DNA from: Elusimicrobia bacterium RIFOXYA12_FULL_57_11
Lineage (GTDB): Bacteria; Elusimicrobiota; Elusimicrobia; Elusimicrobiales; UBA9959
Assembly: GCA_001800275.1 (NCBI GenBank)
Contig: MGVB01000121.1
Span: 1-33,706, forward strand
Reading direction: 5' to 3'
Length of the DNA stretch: 33,706 nucleotides
A model generated the notes under the pieces. It worked only from the letters and a program-made list of their open reading frames with translations. It searched no databases and had not been told where the DNA came from. Shown in pieces: positions 1 to 8,647 of the stretch (position 1 is the first letter of the stretch; each line of letters starts with the position of its first letter). Position numbers and translations under genes: made by a program.

Positions 1-3000
1 TTCACCGGGTCGGCGGCGGGCTGCCTGTCTGTAATGTAATACTGCCGGGTAGCGTCGGCATTCAGCTCTATAAAGAAGTTATTGTTGGGATCCGAGATCT
101 GCTCGGTGATGGTAGGCACCATGTTGTGGCTTGAAATGGCGATAAAGTAACCGCGGCCCGAGGGCAGCGACATATTTACCGCGCCTGAAGAATCAGTCAC
201 TCCCATGCGTATACCGTTGGGATCCATGCCGCCGGTCTGGTTGAAAGACATTACGGCGACGGCCACACCCTCAAGGCCCAGGTTGGGAACCTTGTTTACC
301 CGTACGGTAAGTTTGGGGTTGGTAGCTGTCATGGTGGACTGCGTGTGTTTGAAATATCCGGCGCCGTTAATGGTGTCGACGGTATAGGTCCCGGGCACAG
401 TATAGCCGCCCGCCACAGCGCCCATCTGCGCCGCGTCCATGGCCACATACACATTCCTTGCCCTGTCGGCGACTATGCCGCCGGCAGTATCTTCATTGTT
501 CCCGGCGCTGTTAAGCACCTGGGACCAGATAAAGTCACCCTCGGTATTGTATTTGCGCACGAAAATGTTCTTGCCCTGGTTCAGGTCATACCTGAACTCG
601 GTTCCGGAGATATAAACGCCGCCCACACCATCCAGTGCCAGGCCATAGGCTTCGTCCGGGTTCTGGTTGGTGGAATTGTAGGTTTTTTCCCACAATGCCC
701 CGCCCGCCAGGTCCTGAGCGTCATACTTAGCCAGGTAAGCGTCCTGTGTACCCATTCCCCCATCCACTGCGCCGGCCAGGTATACGGCAGCATTGTCCGT
801 GTCAACGGCAACGGCGTAGATCTCATCCTCAACCCCGAACTCGGCGGTAAGGTCCGTGCCCTCGTCGTTCAGGGAGCCGTCGAACGTAAAAACTTTAACA
901 AGTCCGTCCGCGTCCGTCCCGTTGAATATTCTTCCAGCGGCATACAGCAAGTCACCCTCAACATCATATGCCACTGCCCGGAAACGTTCCTCTCCGGAAG
1001 ACACATCCGGCAGCTTATAGAGGTCCTGCACCTCCCCGTCAGTGTCGAGAGCGGCCAGGAAAGCGTCGTCGTAAGTATTAGCGTCCGTGTTGTTATAAAA
1101 CTTGCCGGCCACAAAAACATTTGCCGGGCTGACAGCCAGGCCATAGGCGTGATCATTGCCGCCGTCTATGTCGTAAGACCGGGCCCAGTGCATGCGGCCG
1201 GAAACCGCGGAATACTTAATAAGGAGAACGTCTTTGCTGGTAACAGACTCCGGCATGGTGCAGGGGTAGTCGTTGGACATACAATAGTCCGAACCTTTGG
1301 TTCCCGCGGCGTACAAATTGCCTGCGGCGTCCAGCGCCAGGGCGTTTATGACCGGGCTGGAATTGTTATATTCGTCGGAATAATACCTGGTCCAGACCGG
1401 CTGTCCGAGCGGGCTGAACTTGCGCACATAGGCTGTGTTGGAATTCCAGCCCCAAGCGTTGAAAGAACCGGCGGTATAGATATTCCCCGCAGCGTCCCGC
1501 ACCAGCGGGAATCTTTCGCCATGCGCGTTATTCAACACAAAGAGATTGCCGTTGGGATAGCGGTCCATGCGGTCCCAGGTGCCGGGGGTATTGGCCACGG
1601 CTTCGGTAGAACCGCTTAGTTCCGTTACCGCCACCTCGGACGGCTGCTGGTAACCCAGTTTGAAGCGGTAAGTCGGAGAATCAATATTCCTCTGTCCGGG
1701 CACAGGCACCCCGTTGCCGGCTTCAAGGCCGGGCACCAGGCGGCTGACGGGCGAGCCGCTGAAGGCGGGGTAATCAATGAAGAAAGTGTATTGCGCGGCC
1801 GCGGAGTTAAAAACCACACCGGCGGGATCGGTGGTGTAATGCACATAGAAGGTGGTCCCGGCTGCCAGGTCCGTATCGGTCATCAGGGACAGCTGCACCG
1901 AACAGGGTTTATAACCGGTCATCGCGGTAAGGCCGCTGGAGGGCTCGGAGACGCGGGCCACACCGGGCTGGCCTTCTTCGTCAGACCCCCACATGTTAAA
2001 GAGCCCGCTGAGGTAGAAATACCCGTCCGCGCCGGCTTCCACGCCAAAAGCCTGTACGGATTCGTTCATATACGAACCGTCTATTGACTTGCTCCAGTCC
2101 ACCGCCCCGCTCGCCATATCATATTTACGCAGCAGCATATTCCTGTTGCCGTCGGGCGGGTAGGTACGCGTTTCGAAACCGGCCAAATACAGGCTGCCGG
2201 AATTTATTTTAAGCCCGTAAGCCGCCGCGGCCAAACCGTCCGCGGTATGCGTGCTTTCCCAGACAATGGAAGCCAGGTTGGCGGGGTTAAGCTTGGCCAC
2301 CCAGAACTGAGGCAGCGTATTGCTGGATTTCATGCCGGAAGCGTAAAGAAAGGCGCCGTCAACAGCCAGGCCGGTAACCCTGTCTAAGGTTTCAACGTCC
2401 GCTGTGAGGGGAGGGGTGGCGTTCACATAAGCATGGCTGCTTACGATGGTCAGCGAAGAATTCAGTTTCAGCACCACCGCGTCCCTGTCGGGAGCCGTGC
2501 CGTTGGGAGAACTCACATAACCGCCAGCGTACACGTTATTGGAGGCATCTATGGCCAGTGTCCAGATCTCCGCGGGTAAAGCCGAAGCGGGGCCATTGTC
2601 GAAAGTGGCGGAAGAAATGAACGCGCCGGAAGGGCTATACCTGGCCACCAGCATGTCGTCATTCTCACCGCTGCCGGCCTTAACGGAACCCGCGGCATAA
2701 ACATTGCCCCCCAGGTCCAGGGCCAGTGTGGAGAACCTGTCATCGCCGTCCGCTTCAGGGCCGGCTAATATGTTTTCCCACTGCAGCACGCCCGCGCTGT
2801 TAAACTTTGCCACCCACGCGTTGTCGCCGCTTACAGGCCCCTCAAAAGCGGCAGAACCGGCGACATAAATATTGCCGCTGGCGTCCAGCACCACCAGGCT
2901 GGCGTTAAAACGCCCGTTGGTTGAACTGGAATTATGAAAACTGGTCCATTCGGACACGCCCTGGGGATTTACCTTGGAAAGCGCCAGGCCCTGCATCATG

Positions 3001-4682
3001 CCGGTATATCCGGCGGCATGGGCGATATAAGTGTTGCCGCCCGCGTCACGGGCCATGCCCGCTACGGGAACACGCGCGCTGTTGAAAGTGTAGAAACTGT
3101 CCAGGCCGCGGTCCATCACCATCCAGGGGTTGAAAGGCGCATAAGGCACACTGGTGGTCACATTCAGTTCGGTCCAGATAGCGGAGTCGGGACTGGTCCA
3201 GACCTTGAAATAATATGCGGGCCCGGTCACGCCGTTGCCAGCGGCACCTGACTGGCCGGTTACAAAAGTAGGCAGGCCGCCAAGCGTGTGGATACGCGTA
3301 TCACCCGAGGTAACGGACAAGCCGGATTCGGTCACCTGCGCACTGGCGGGGCTCCAGGCTGTGCCGGGAATAGTGGAATACTGTATTTTGTAAGCGGAAA
3401 TATCGGCGGACTCGAAAACCCAGGAAAGATTGACCGAGCCCGTATTCCAGCCGGGGCCAGCAAAAAGCTGCTGCGGCGTGCCGAACTGTTCGGGGGCAAC
3501 GGTAACAAGGCCGTAACTATCGTCAAAGCCGCCGCCCACGGTCACCATGACGCTGCCTACCTCAACGTCATAGCCGACTTCAGAACCCCTGTCCGCAACC
3601 ACCTCGGAAATAAGGGAACCGGAAGGAGAATACTTACCCAGCCACAGATTATCCCCCTGGCCCAGCGTATAGGCCTGCACTTTGCCCGTCACATAAACAT
3701 TACCTACAGAATCCAGCGCCACTCCGTAACCCTTGTCATAGCCGTTGGAGGGGCCGTTCTTGGTTTTCGTATAGATCAGGTTACCGGATGGGTCGTATTT
3801 ACCCAGCCAGACATCGTTGCCGGTATTCTGGCCCTGGTAAAAGCCTACAACGTAAATGTTGCCGACGGCGTCGGTTTTAACGGCATGAGCCTCGTCCTGG
3901 CCCCAGTACTGATGGTTTTCGGCAGGAGTATAGGTACTGGCCCAGACCTGGGACAGGTTGGACTTATTGAATTTGCCCAGCCAGATCTCGTTACCGTAAC
4001 CGGTTTCCTCGTTCATGGTTCCGGAAACGACAAGGTGCGTTAAGGAGGATAACGCTATGGCATAGCCTGAACTATAGGAACCGCCGCTCACATTAACCTT
4101 GGAAACAGCACAACTCCCGGCCGGGAATTTCATTACAGCTATCTGGTTGCCGGTGGTACCGGCCACATAGGCGCCGGCGGCATCGGCCACAATGTCGTAA
4201 GCGTTATTGCCGTTGCCGGAATCATAAGAGCAGGACGAAACCTGCACACCGGTAGCGGGATTATATTTTGCCACCAATATTTTATTTATTTGGGAATCCA
4301 TCATCCTGCCCAGCACATACAGGCTGCCCACTCCGTCCAGGGCCACACCGCGGCCATAAGCGTCGCCGGTACCCGTAAATGTGCTGGTCCATATCTCAAT
4401 GCCGGACACTGGATTCATTTTCCTTATATATATCACGTTCTGGGAACCATTATAAAAAGTTCCCGCCATGTAAATATTGCCGTCCGCGTCTTTGGCGATA
4501 TTGTTTTCCATATCCCATTCATAGTTCTGCCAGGTTCCATTGCCGCTGGTAAGGTAAACAGTGGCGCCGTTGGCAACCGGCTGCGTGGAGATACCCCCCG
4601 GCACCTGGGCGCTGGCTTGCGCGGCGCACAGCGCTATCGCCAGCACCGCCAGATTTAAAATGAGTTTTTTAGTTTTAAACAT
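1..4682 (-). CDS. Giant exported beta-propeller (SBBP-like repeat) protein with Fn3-like linkers and a C-terminal carboxypeptidase-regulatory/Ig-like region; 3' end beyond the window
   Basis: Minus-strand frame reads from ATG (CAT at 4680-4682), preceded by AGGAGA RBS, as MFKTKKLILNLAVLAIALCAAQASAQVPGG... (signal peptide) and stays open to position 1 (...NADATRQYYITDRQPAADPV). Many D-x-x-G-N-x-Y-x-x-G blade motifs (DADGNIYMAG, DAVGNIYVVG, DSVGNVYVTG, DASGNIYVAG, DAAGNLYAAG). Absent from the ORF track because no stop lies in the window. Confidence 0.9.
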   Translation of the reverse strand, partial: MFKTKKLILNLAVLAIALCAAQASAQVPGGISTQPVANGATVYLTSGNGTWQNYEWDMENNIAKDADGNIYMAGTFYNGSQNVIYIRKMNPVSGIEIWTSTFTGTGDAYGRGVALDGVGSLYVLGRMMDSQINKILVAKYNPATGVQVSSCSYDSGNGNNAYDIVADAAGAYVAGTTGNQIAVMKFPAGSCAVSKVNVSGGSYSSGYAIALSSLTHLVVSGTMNEETGYGNEIWLGKFNKSNLSQVWASTYTPAENHQYWGQDEAHAVKTDAVGNIYVVGFYQGQNTGNDVWLGKYDPSGNLIYTKTKNGPSNGYDKGYGVALDSVGNVYVTGKVQAYTLGQGDNLWLGKYSPSGSLISEVVADRGSEVGYDVEVGSVMVTVGGGFDDSYGLVTVAPEQFGTPQQLFAGPGWNTGSVNLSWVFESADISAYKIQYSTIPGTAWSPASAQVTESGLSVTSGDTRIHTLGGLPTFVTGQSGAAGNGVTGPAYYFKVWTSPDSAIWTELNVTTSVPYAPFNPWMVMDRGLDSFYTFNSARVPVAGMARDAGGNTYIAHAAGYTGMMQGLALSKVNPQGVSEWTSFHNSSSTNGRFNASLVVLDASGNIYVAGSAAFEGPVSGDNAWVAKFNSAGVLQWENILAGPEADGDDRFSTLALDLGGNVYAAGSVKAGSGENDDMLVARYSPSGAFISSATFDNGPASALPAEIWTLAIDASNNVYAGGYVSSPNGTAPDRDAVVLKLNSSLTIVSSHAYVNATPPLTADVETLDRVTGLAVDGAFLYASGMKSSNTLPQFWVAKLNPANLASIVWESTHTADGLAAAAYGLKINSGSLYLAGFETRTYPPDGNRNMLLRKYDMASGAVDWSKSIDGSYMNESVQAFGVEAGADGYFYLSGLFNMWGSDEEGQPGVARVSEPSSGLTAMTGYKPCSVQLSLMTDTDLAAGTTFYVHYTTDPAGVVFNSAAAQYTFFIDYPAFSGSPVSRLVPGLEAGNGVPVPGQRNIDSPTYRFKLGYQQPSEVAVTELSGSTEAVANTPGTWDRMDRYPNGNLFVLNNAHGERFPLVRDAAGNIYTAGSFNAWGWNSNTAYVRKFSPLGQPVWTRYYSDEYNNSSPVINALALDAAGNLYAAGTKGSDYCMSNDYPCTMPESVTSKDVLLIKYSAVSGRMHWARSYDIDGGNDHAYGLAVSPANVFVAGKFYNNTDANTYDDAFLAALDTDGEVQDLYKLPDVSSGEERFRAVAYDVEGDLLYAAGRIFNGTDADGLVKVFTFDGSLNDEGTDLTAEFGVEDEIYAVAVDTDNAAVYLAGAVDGGMGTQDAYLAKYDAQDLAGGALWEKTYNSTNQNPDEAYGLALDGVGGVYISGTEFRYDLNQGKNIFVRKYNTEGDFIWSQVLNSAGNNEDTAGGIVADRARNVYVAMDAAQMGAVAGGYTVPGTYTVDTINGAGYFKHTQSTMTATNPKLTVRVNKVPNLGLEGVAVAVMSFNQTGGMDPNGIRMGVTDSSGAVNMSLPSGRGYFIAISSHNMVPTITEQISDPNNNFFIELNADATRQYYITDRQPAADPV

Positions 4683-4701
4683 AAGTTCTCCTGGGAAACG
4701 C

Positions 4702-4724
4702 GGCTGTGCGGCAAACCGCCAGCC
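4702..4724 (-). promoter_or_regulatory. Hairpin in leader of giant propeller gene
   Basis: Plus strand GGCTG-T-GCGG-CAAA-CCGC-CAGCC: 9 bp of stem with a 1-nt bulge and 4-nt loop, about 10 nt upstream of the RBS. Confidence 0.55.
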
Positions 4725-4773
4725 AAAAACTAATTACTGTATTCTCCCTCACACTACCGCCGGCATCACTGCT

Positions 4774-6009
4774 TTAAAATTCCCATTCCAGCCCCAGCAG
4801 GTAAGTGCTGGCCCTGTAGTTATACCTGTAGTTCTCCTCGTAGCGCATATTGGAGGTTGAAACCTGGTAGTTATACGCCGCGCGCGCGAAAAAACGGTTA
4901 AAGACCGGATACCGGGCCGTTATGGAGGTAAGCCAGAAAGTCTGGTTTATTTCGGAATCGGCGTAAGTGCCGGTAACGCCCTGTTTCAGGCGCCCCAGGT
5001 AATATACCCGGCGCCAATCCAGCGCAAAACCGAACTGCGCGCCGTTCTTCAGCGCCAGGTTCATGGCGGGGCTTACGGCTATGTCCACATAGCTGTAGTA
5101 ATCCTCCATGTATTCGCTCTGCACGGAATCGTAAGAGCCCTGGTTGGAACTCAGCCAGCCCACGCGCACGCCGGCGCTCAGGTAAAGCGGCTTCAGGACG
5201 CGGTTAGCCTTAAGACTCAAGTTCTGCATTATGTCGGCGCGCTTGTCGCTCTTGAAAGGCGATTGCCCCGTAACGGGCCTGGCGGCAATAGCCTGGTCCG
5301 CGTAACTGCGGTAGGTAAGGTCGTAGCCGGCCTTCATATTAAGCGGCTCGGGAAACCAGGCATAAGTAAAACCCAGCCGGTGACTGGTATTATCCATAGG
5401 GTCCGTGCCGGAATTGGTGGACAACTGGTTAAAAGTGTCGGTATCGTTGAAGACGGACTGGGACTGGGACAACAGCGTGCTGTAGTTGGGATAAGCCACC
5501 TTGTAAAAATCATAGGATTCGGTAAAGGTGCCGTGCGGTCGCTCCTGCTCCGCGTCGATACCCACCGAGAGCGTAGTGTAATCAAAAAGACCGTCGTTCC
5601 ATTTTTCGTCCTTGGTTTCCTTTATAAGGGCCTTGGAATAGGAAATGCGTGGTTTATACTTATTGAACTCATCCGTATACACATATTTCAGCGAGAAAGT
5701 GTGGGTCTGGCGCTGACGGGTGAGCACACCGCCGCCGGCTAGTTCCTGTATATCCTGCGTACCTGAATAGTTGCCGGAGTAAATCGGTATCAGGTCGTGG
5801 TTCTCACCCAGCTTCATGGCCGGGGAGAAAAAAGCGTCGAACCGGCCCTGGAAAGAGGCCGCGTCGGAATCCAGGTAATACTTCCCGCCCAGCAGTGAGA
5901 TATCAGCCACCGGGGTAATTTTTATTCCGGCGTTAAGGAGAGTGAAAGGGCACAAGGCCAGGCCCGCGGCTACGCACAGTTCAAAGAAGTGATTGTTTAT
6001 TTTTAACAT
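4774..6009 (-). CDS. Outer-membrane beta-barrel protein
   Basis: 411 aa; N-terminal hydrophobic signal-like segment, alternating aromatic/polar strands throughout, C-terminal ...YLLGLEWEF ending in Phe as in OMPs. Confidence 0.8.
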   Translation of the reverse strand: MLKINNHFFELCVAAGLALCPFTLLNAGIKITPVADISLLGGKYYLDSDAASFQGRFDAFFSPAMKLGENHDLIPIYSGNYSGTQDIQELAGGGVLTRQRQTHTFSLKYVYTDEFNKYKPRISYSKALIKETKDEKWNDGLFDYTTLSVGIDAEQERPHGTFTESYDFYKVAYPNYSTLLSQSQSVFNDTDTFNQLSTNSGTDPMDNTSHRLGFTYAWFPEPLNMKAGYDLTYRSYADQAIAARPVTGQSPFKSDKRADIMQNLSLKANRVLKPLYLSAGVRVGWLSSNQGSYDSVQSEYMEDYYSYVDIAVSPAMNLALKNGAQFGFALDWRRVYYLGRLKQGVTGTYADSEINQTFWLTSITARYPVFNRFFARAAYNYQVSTSNMRYEENYRYNYRASTYLLGLEWEF

Positions 6010-6020
6010 ACGCTGATTTC

Positions 6021-7472
6021 CTAATTAAACCGCAGCAGGCCTGCGTCTTTAAGCATCTTGGCGGAATAGATCACATTTATGGAGCGGCCGTCAAAAAGGT
6101 TGCTGGTATAAACGCGCTCAAAGTTAAGGCGGTCCGTTATCTGGTCCACTGTTTCCCCCCCGGACAGGCCCGCCCCGAAATCACCGGTGGAAAGGATCTT
6201 GCCGTCGTCGAACAGCACATAGTCCGAAGCTGCTATCCAGGTGCCGTCCGAATAATCATTCCTCAGGTAAGTATGAAAAACGTCCGAACCGGAAGGGGAT
6301 GACTGGGGGGCTCCGGTAGGCGCCGAGCCGCCAAGGTAAGAGATCGCGCTGCATTGGTTAAGCGGCACATTATAATCGGTTTTGGCCCACAACAGCCTGC
6401 CAAGCCCGCCGCCTTCCAAGGCCTGGTCCGGCCCTGCGGCATAAAAGGAATAGCTCCCGAAAACCAGGTTGCGGCGCGGGTCGGTGAAACTGCCGTTATA
6501 GACCATGGTACCCCCTGAAGCGTCCTCGGTAACCTTGTCGGTGGTGTTGCTCATAACGCTGTTCATGTCCGTAAGGTACCACTCCGGGGCGGAGGAACCG
6601 GGGGAAGAAATCATATTGGCGGTAGCCAATGAAAGATCCGAGGGCAGGGCGGCGTTGAAAGTGAACAGTATCTTGCCGAAGTCGAAGCGGCTGGCGCGGG
6701 TATTAAGCACCACGTATTTAAACTGGTTGGCGGCGGGCCGTATAGTATATTCCTCCATACGCACCCTGTTGCCGAAAGCGTCTATGGCCACCTTGCGGTT
6801 CTGGTACTCGGCCGACTGCATCTCCTCCTGTGCCCTGGCCAGTACGTCCTCTTTGGAAATTTCCCCGTAGATCTCGGCCCGGGCCGCCTGCCTTGCGTCA
6901 CCCAGCGTAGCATTCATGTCGCCGGGCTCGTTGGGGTTGGAGCCGGGGTCTTTCATTTTCCCGCCGTTGGGGATATCGGAGAACTGGCCTTCCCGCACCA
7001 ACCCGGTATTCCCTTTGGAATCGCCGGCAAGCACGCTGCCCTCGTAAACTTCCACGCGGCTGTTGCCGTCCGCATCCGCCGACACCATAAAATCCGTACC
7101 GCGTACGGCACAGACCGCGGAAGGGGTGCGCACTTCGAATTTTTTTGAAAATTTCTTCACCCAGGAACGGACCCGGCCGAAATAGAGCCCCAGCGACACC
7201 GCATCCTTATTCTCCGCCGACAGCTTGAAAGCGGAAACGGGGGCCAGTTTCACCCGCGAACCGTCATCCATGAAAATCTCCGCCGTGGAAGCCCTGGCGG
7301 TGCGCAGTTCGTCGCCCGCGGCCAGGGGCACGTTGTCGTTGCCCGCCAGCAGCCGCCAATCGGTGGCCCCGCTTTGCTTAAGCTCCACTTCCCCGCGCCG
7401 TTGCGCTATATAAGCCGCCTCCGAAAACTGGTAGATGAACATAAAACCGGTTAAAAGAATAAGGTGTTTCAT
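6021..7472 (-). CDS. Secreted FecR-domain protein with uncharacterised C-terminal region
   Basis: Starts MKHLILLTGFMFIYQFSEAAYIAQRRGEVELKQ (signal peptide), then FecR-type core ...VRTPSAVCAVRGTDFMVSADADGNSRVEVYEGSV. Start at 7472 has AAGGAG upstream; the track's 7598 start would put the promoter inside the CDS. Confidence 0.85.
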   Translation of the reverse strand: MKHLILLTGFMFIYQFSEAAYIAQRRGEVELKQSGATDWRLLAGNDNVPLAAGDELRTARASTAEIFMDDGSRVKLAPVSAFKLSAENKDAVSLGLYFGRVRSWVKKFSKKFEVRTPSAVCAVRGTDFMVSADADGNSRVEVYEGSVLAGDSKGNTGLVREGQFSDIPNGGKMKDPGSNPNEPGDMNATLGDARQAARAEIYGEISKEDVLARAQEEMQSAEYQNRKVAIDAFGNRVRMEEYTIRPAANQFKYVVLNTRASRFDFGKILFTFNAALPSDLSLATANMISSPGSSAPEWYLTDMNSVMSNTTDKVTEDASGGTMVYNGSFTDPRRNLVFGSYSFYAAGPDQALEGGGLGRLLWAKTDYNVPLNQCSAISYLGGSAPTGAPQSSPSGSDVFHTYLRNDYSDGTWIAASDYVLFDDGKILSTGDFGAGLSGGETVDQITDRLNFERVYTSNLFDGRSINVIYSAKMLKDAGLLRFN

Positions 7473-7518
7473 GCGGCGCTCCTTGAACGGCGTTCTGTCA
7501 GGAAAATAAAATATAAAT

Positions 7519-7528
7519 TTTGCGCAAA
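7519..7528. promoter_or_regulatory. 10-bp perfect palindrome TTTGCGCAAA just downstream of predicted TSS
   Basis: Sequence TTTGCGCAAA equals its own reverse complement; lies in the predicted 5' leader of the FecR operon. Confidence 0.4.
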
Positions 7529-7541
7529 CCCCACTTGTCAA

Positions 7542-7571
7542 ATTATAGGTTACCCCCTCCGGCAGTGTCAA
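7542..7571 (-). promoter_or_regulatory. Sigma70-type promoter for the FecR/barrel/propeller operon
   Basis: On the minus strand TTGACA (7566-7571), 18-bp spacer, TATAAT (7542-7547); both hexamers match consensus exactly. A second TTGACA abuts the -10 at 7536-7541. Confidence 0.7.
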
Positions 7572-7672
7572 TGTTAAATACTGTGACTTTAGGCACATAA
7601 GGCAGTATTACCCTCTAATTGGCCTTGCTTAAGCCGGGGCAATCGCGTAAATGCTAGAATATTTCCCGGATA

Positions 7673-8644
7673 ATGATTATGGCAAAAACAGCTCGGAATA
7701 TTGAAAGTTCCATGCTTGCGGTCAGGGACGGCGTTAACGCGGCCCTGGACGGCATAGACCGGGAAATTTTTAATTTCTCCCTGTTCCCGGCTGCCTTCAT
7801 AGGCAAAGCGGTCCGGGCGCGCTTCACCCTGCTTTTGGCCCGCGCCCTCAGCCTGGATGCCCGCCAGGGGGTGAAACTGGCCGTAGCGGCCGAACTGGCG
7901 CATACCGCCTCCCTTTTGCACGACGATTGCATCGATATGGCGCGCTGCCGCCGTGGGCACCCCACGCTAAACGCCAGGCTGGGAGTAAACGCAGCCATCC
8001 TGGTAGGGGACCTGGTGATAGCGCTGGCTTTCGACCTGGCCGCCACGATCTCCCCGGACCTCGGCAGGGAACTGGTGCTGGCGGTAAAACACATGACGGA
8101 AGGCGCCCTGCTGGAAGAGAATATGCGGGGCAGCAAAATTTCAGCCGACACCGCCGCCCGCATAGTAACACTGAAAACCGGCGCTTTGTTCCGCTGGTGC
8201 GCGCTGGCAGCGGCAAGTCTGGCCGGCCGCAGGGAACTGCTTGAGCCCTGCGCCAACATAGGCTCACAGACCGGCTGCGCGTTCCAGGTAACGGACGACG
8301 CTCTTGACTTCGACGGGGACCCGGGGCAATGCGGCAAAGAGGTCCTGAAAGACATCTCGGCAGGCAAATTCACTCTGCCGCTGATACTTGCAATGAACGA
8401 CCCGGCGGCCGGCCCGCGGGCAGCGGCGCTGGCAGCTGAACTGGCCAAAGGCCCCACGGCCGACCTGGCTCCCGCCCTTGCGTTGGCGGCCCTGGTAAAG
8501 GAAGGCGGATTCACCACGGCGGCGAGAAATTCCGCCCTGGAGCGGATAAAAACCTTAACTCCGCTTATAGACGCACTGCCGGACCGGGATGGCGCGCTGG
8601 AACTTAAGGGCTTTTTGCTGGCGCTGGTAAAGCGCACGCGCTGA
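7673..8644 (+). CDS. Polyprenyl diphosphate synthase (polyprenyl synthetase family)
   Basis: 323 aa; first Asp-rich motif LLHDDCIDMARCRRGHPTLN and second QVTDDALDFDGD. Confidence 0.92.
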   Translation: MIMAKTARNIESSMLAVRDGVNAALDGIDREIFNFSLFPAAFIGKAVRARFTLLLARALSLDARQGVKLAVAAELAHTASLLHDDCIDMARCRRGHPTLNARLGVNAAILVGDLVIALAFDLAATISPDLGRELVLAVKHMTEGALLEENMRGSKISADTAARIVTLKTGALFRWCALAAASLAGRRELLEPCANIGSQTGCAFQVTDDALDFDGDPGQCGKEVLKDISAGKFTLPLILAMNDPAAGPRAAALAAELAKGPTADLAPALALAALVKEGGFTTAARNSALERIKTLTPLIDALPDRDGALELKGFLLALVKRTR

Positions 8645-8647
8645 ACC

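Noticed and set aside
345-1619. 424-aa plus-strand ORF
   Set aside because: Shadow of the giant minus-strand propeller gene; composition is that of an antisense frame with no recognisable domain.
3288-4043. 251-aa plus-strand ORF (and 2934-3251, 4290-4658)
   Set aside because: Antisense shadows of the same giant gene.
7621-7672. Plus-strand promoter for the polyprenyl synthase (TAGAAT at 7655-7660)
   Set aside because: No acceptable -35 at proper spacing and the leader would be only a few nt; too weak to call.
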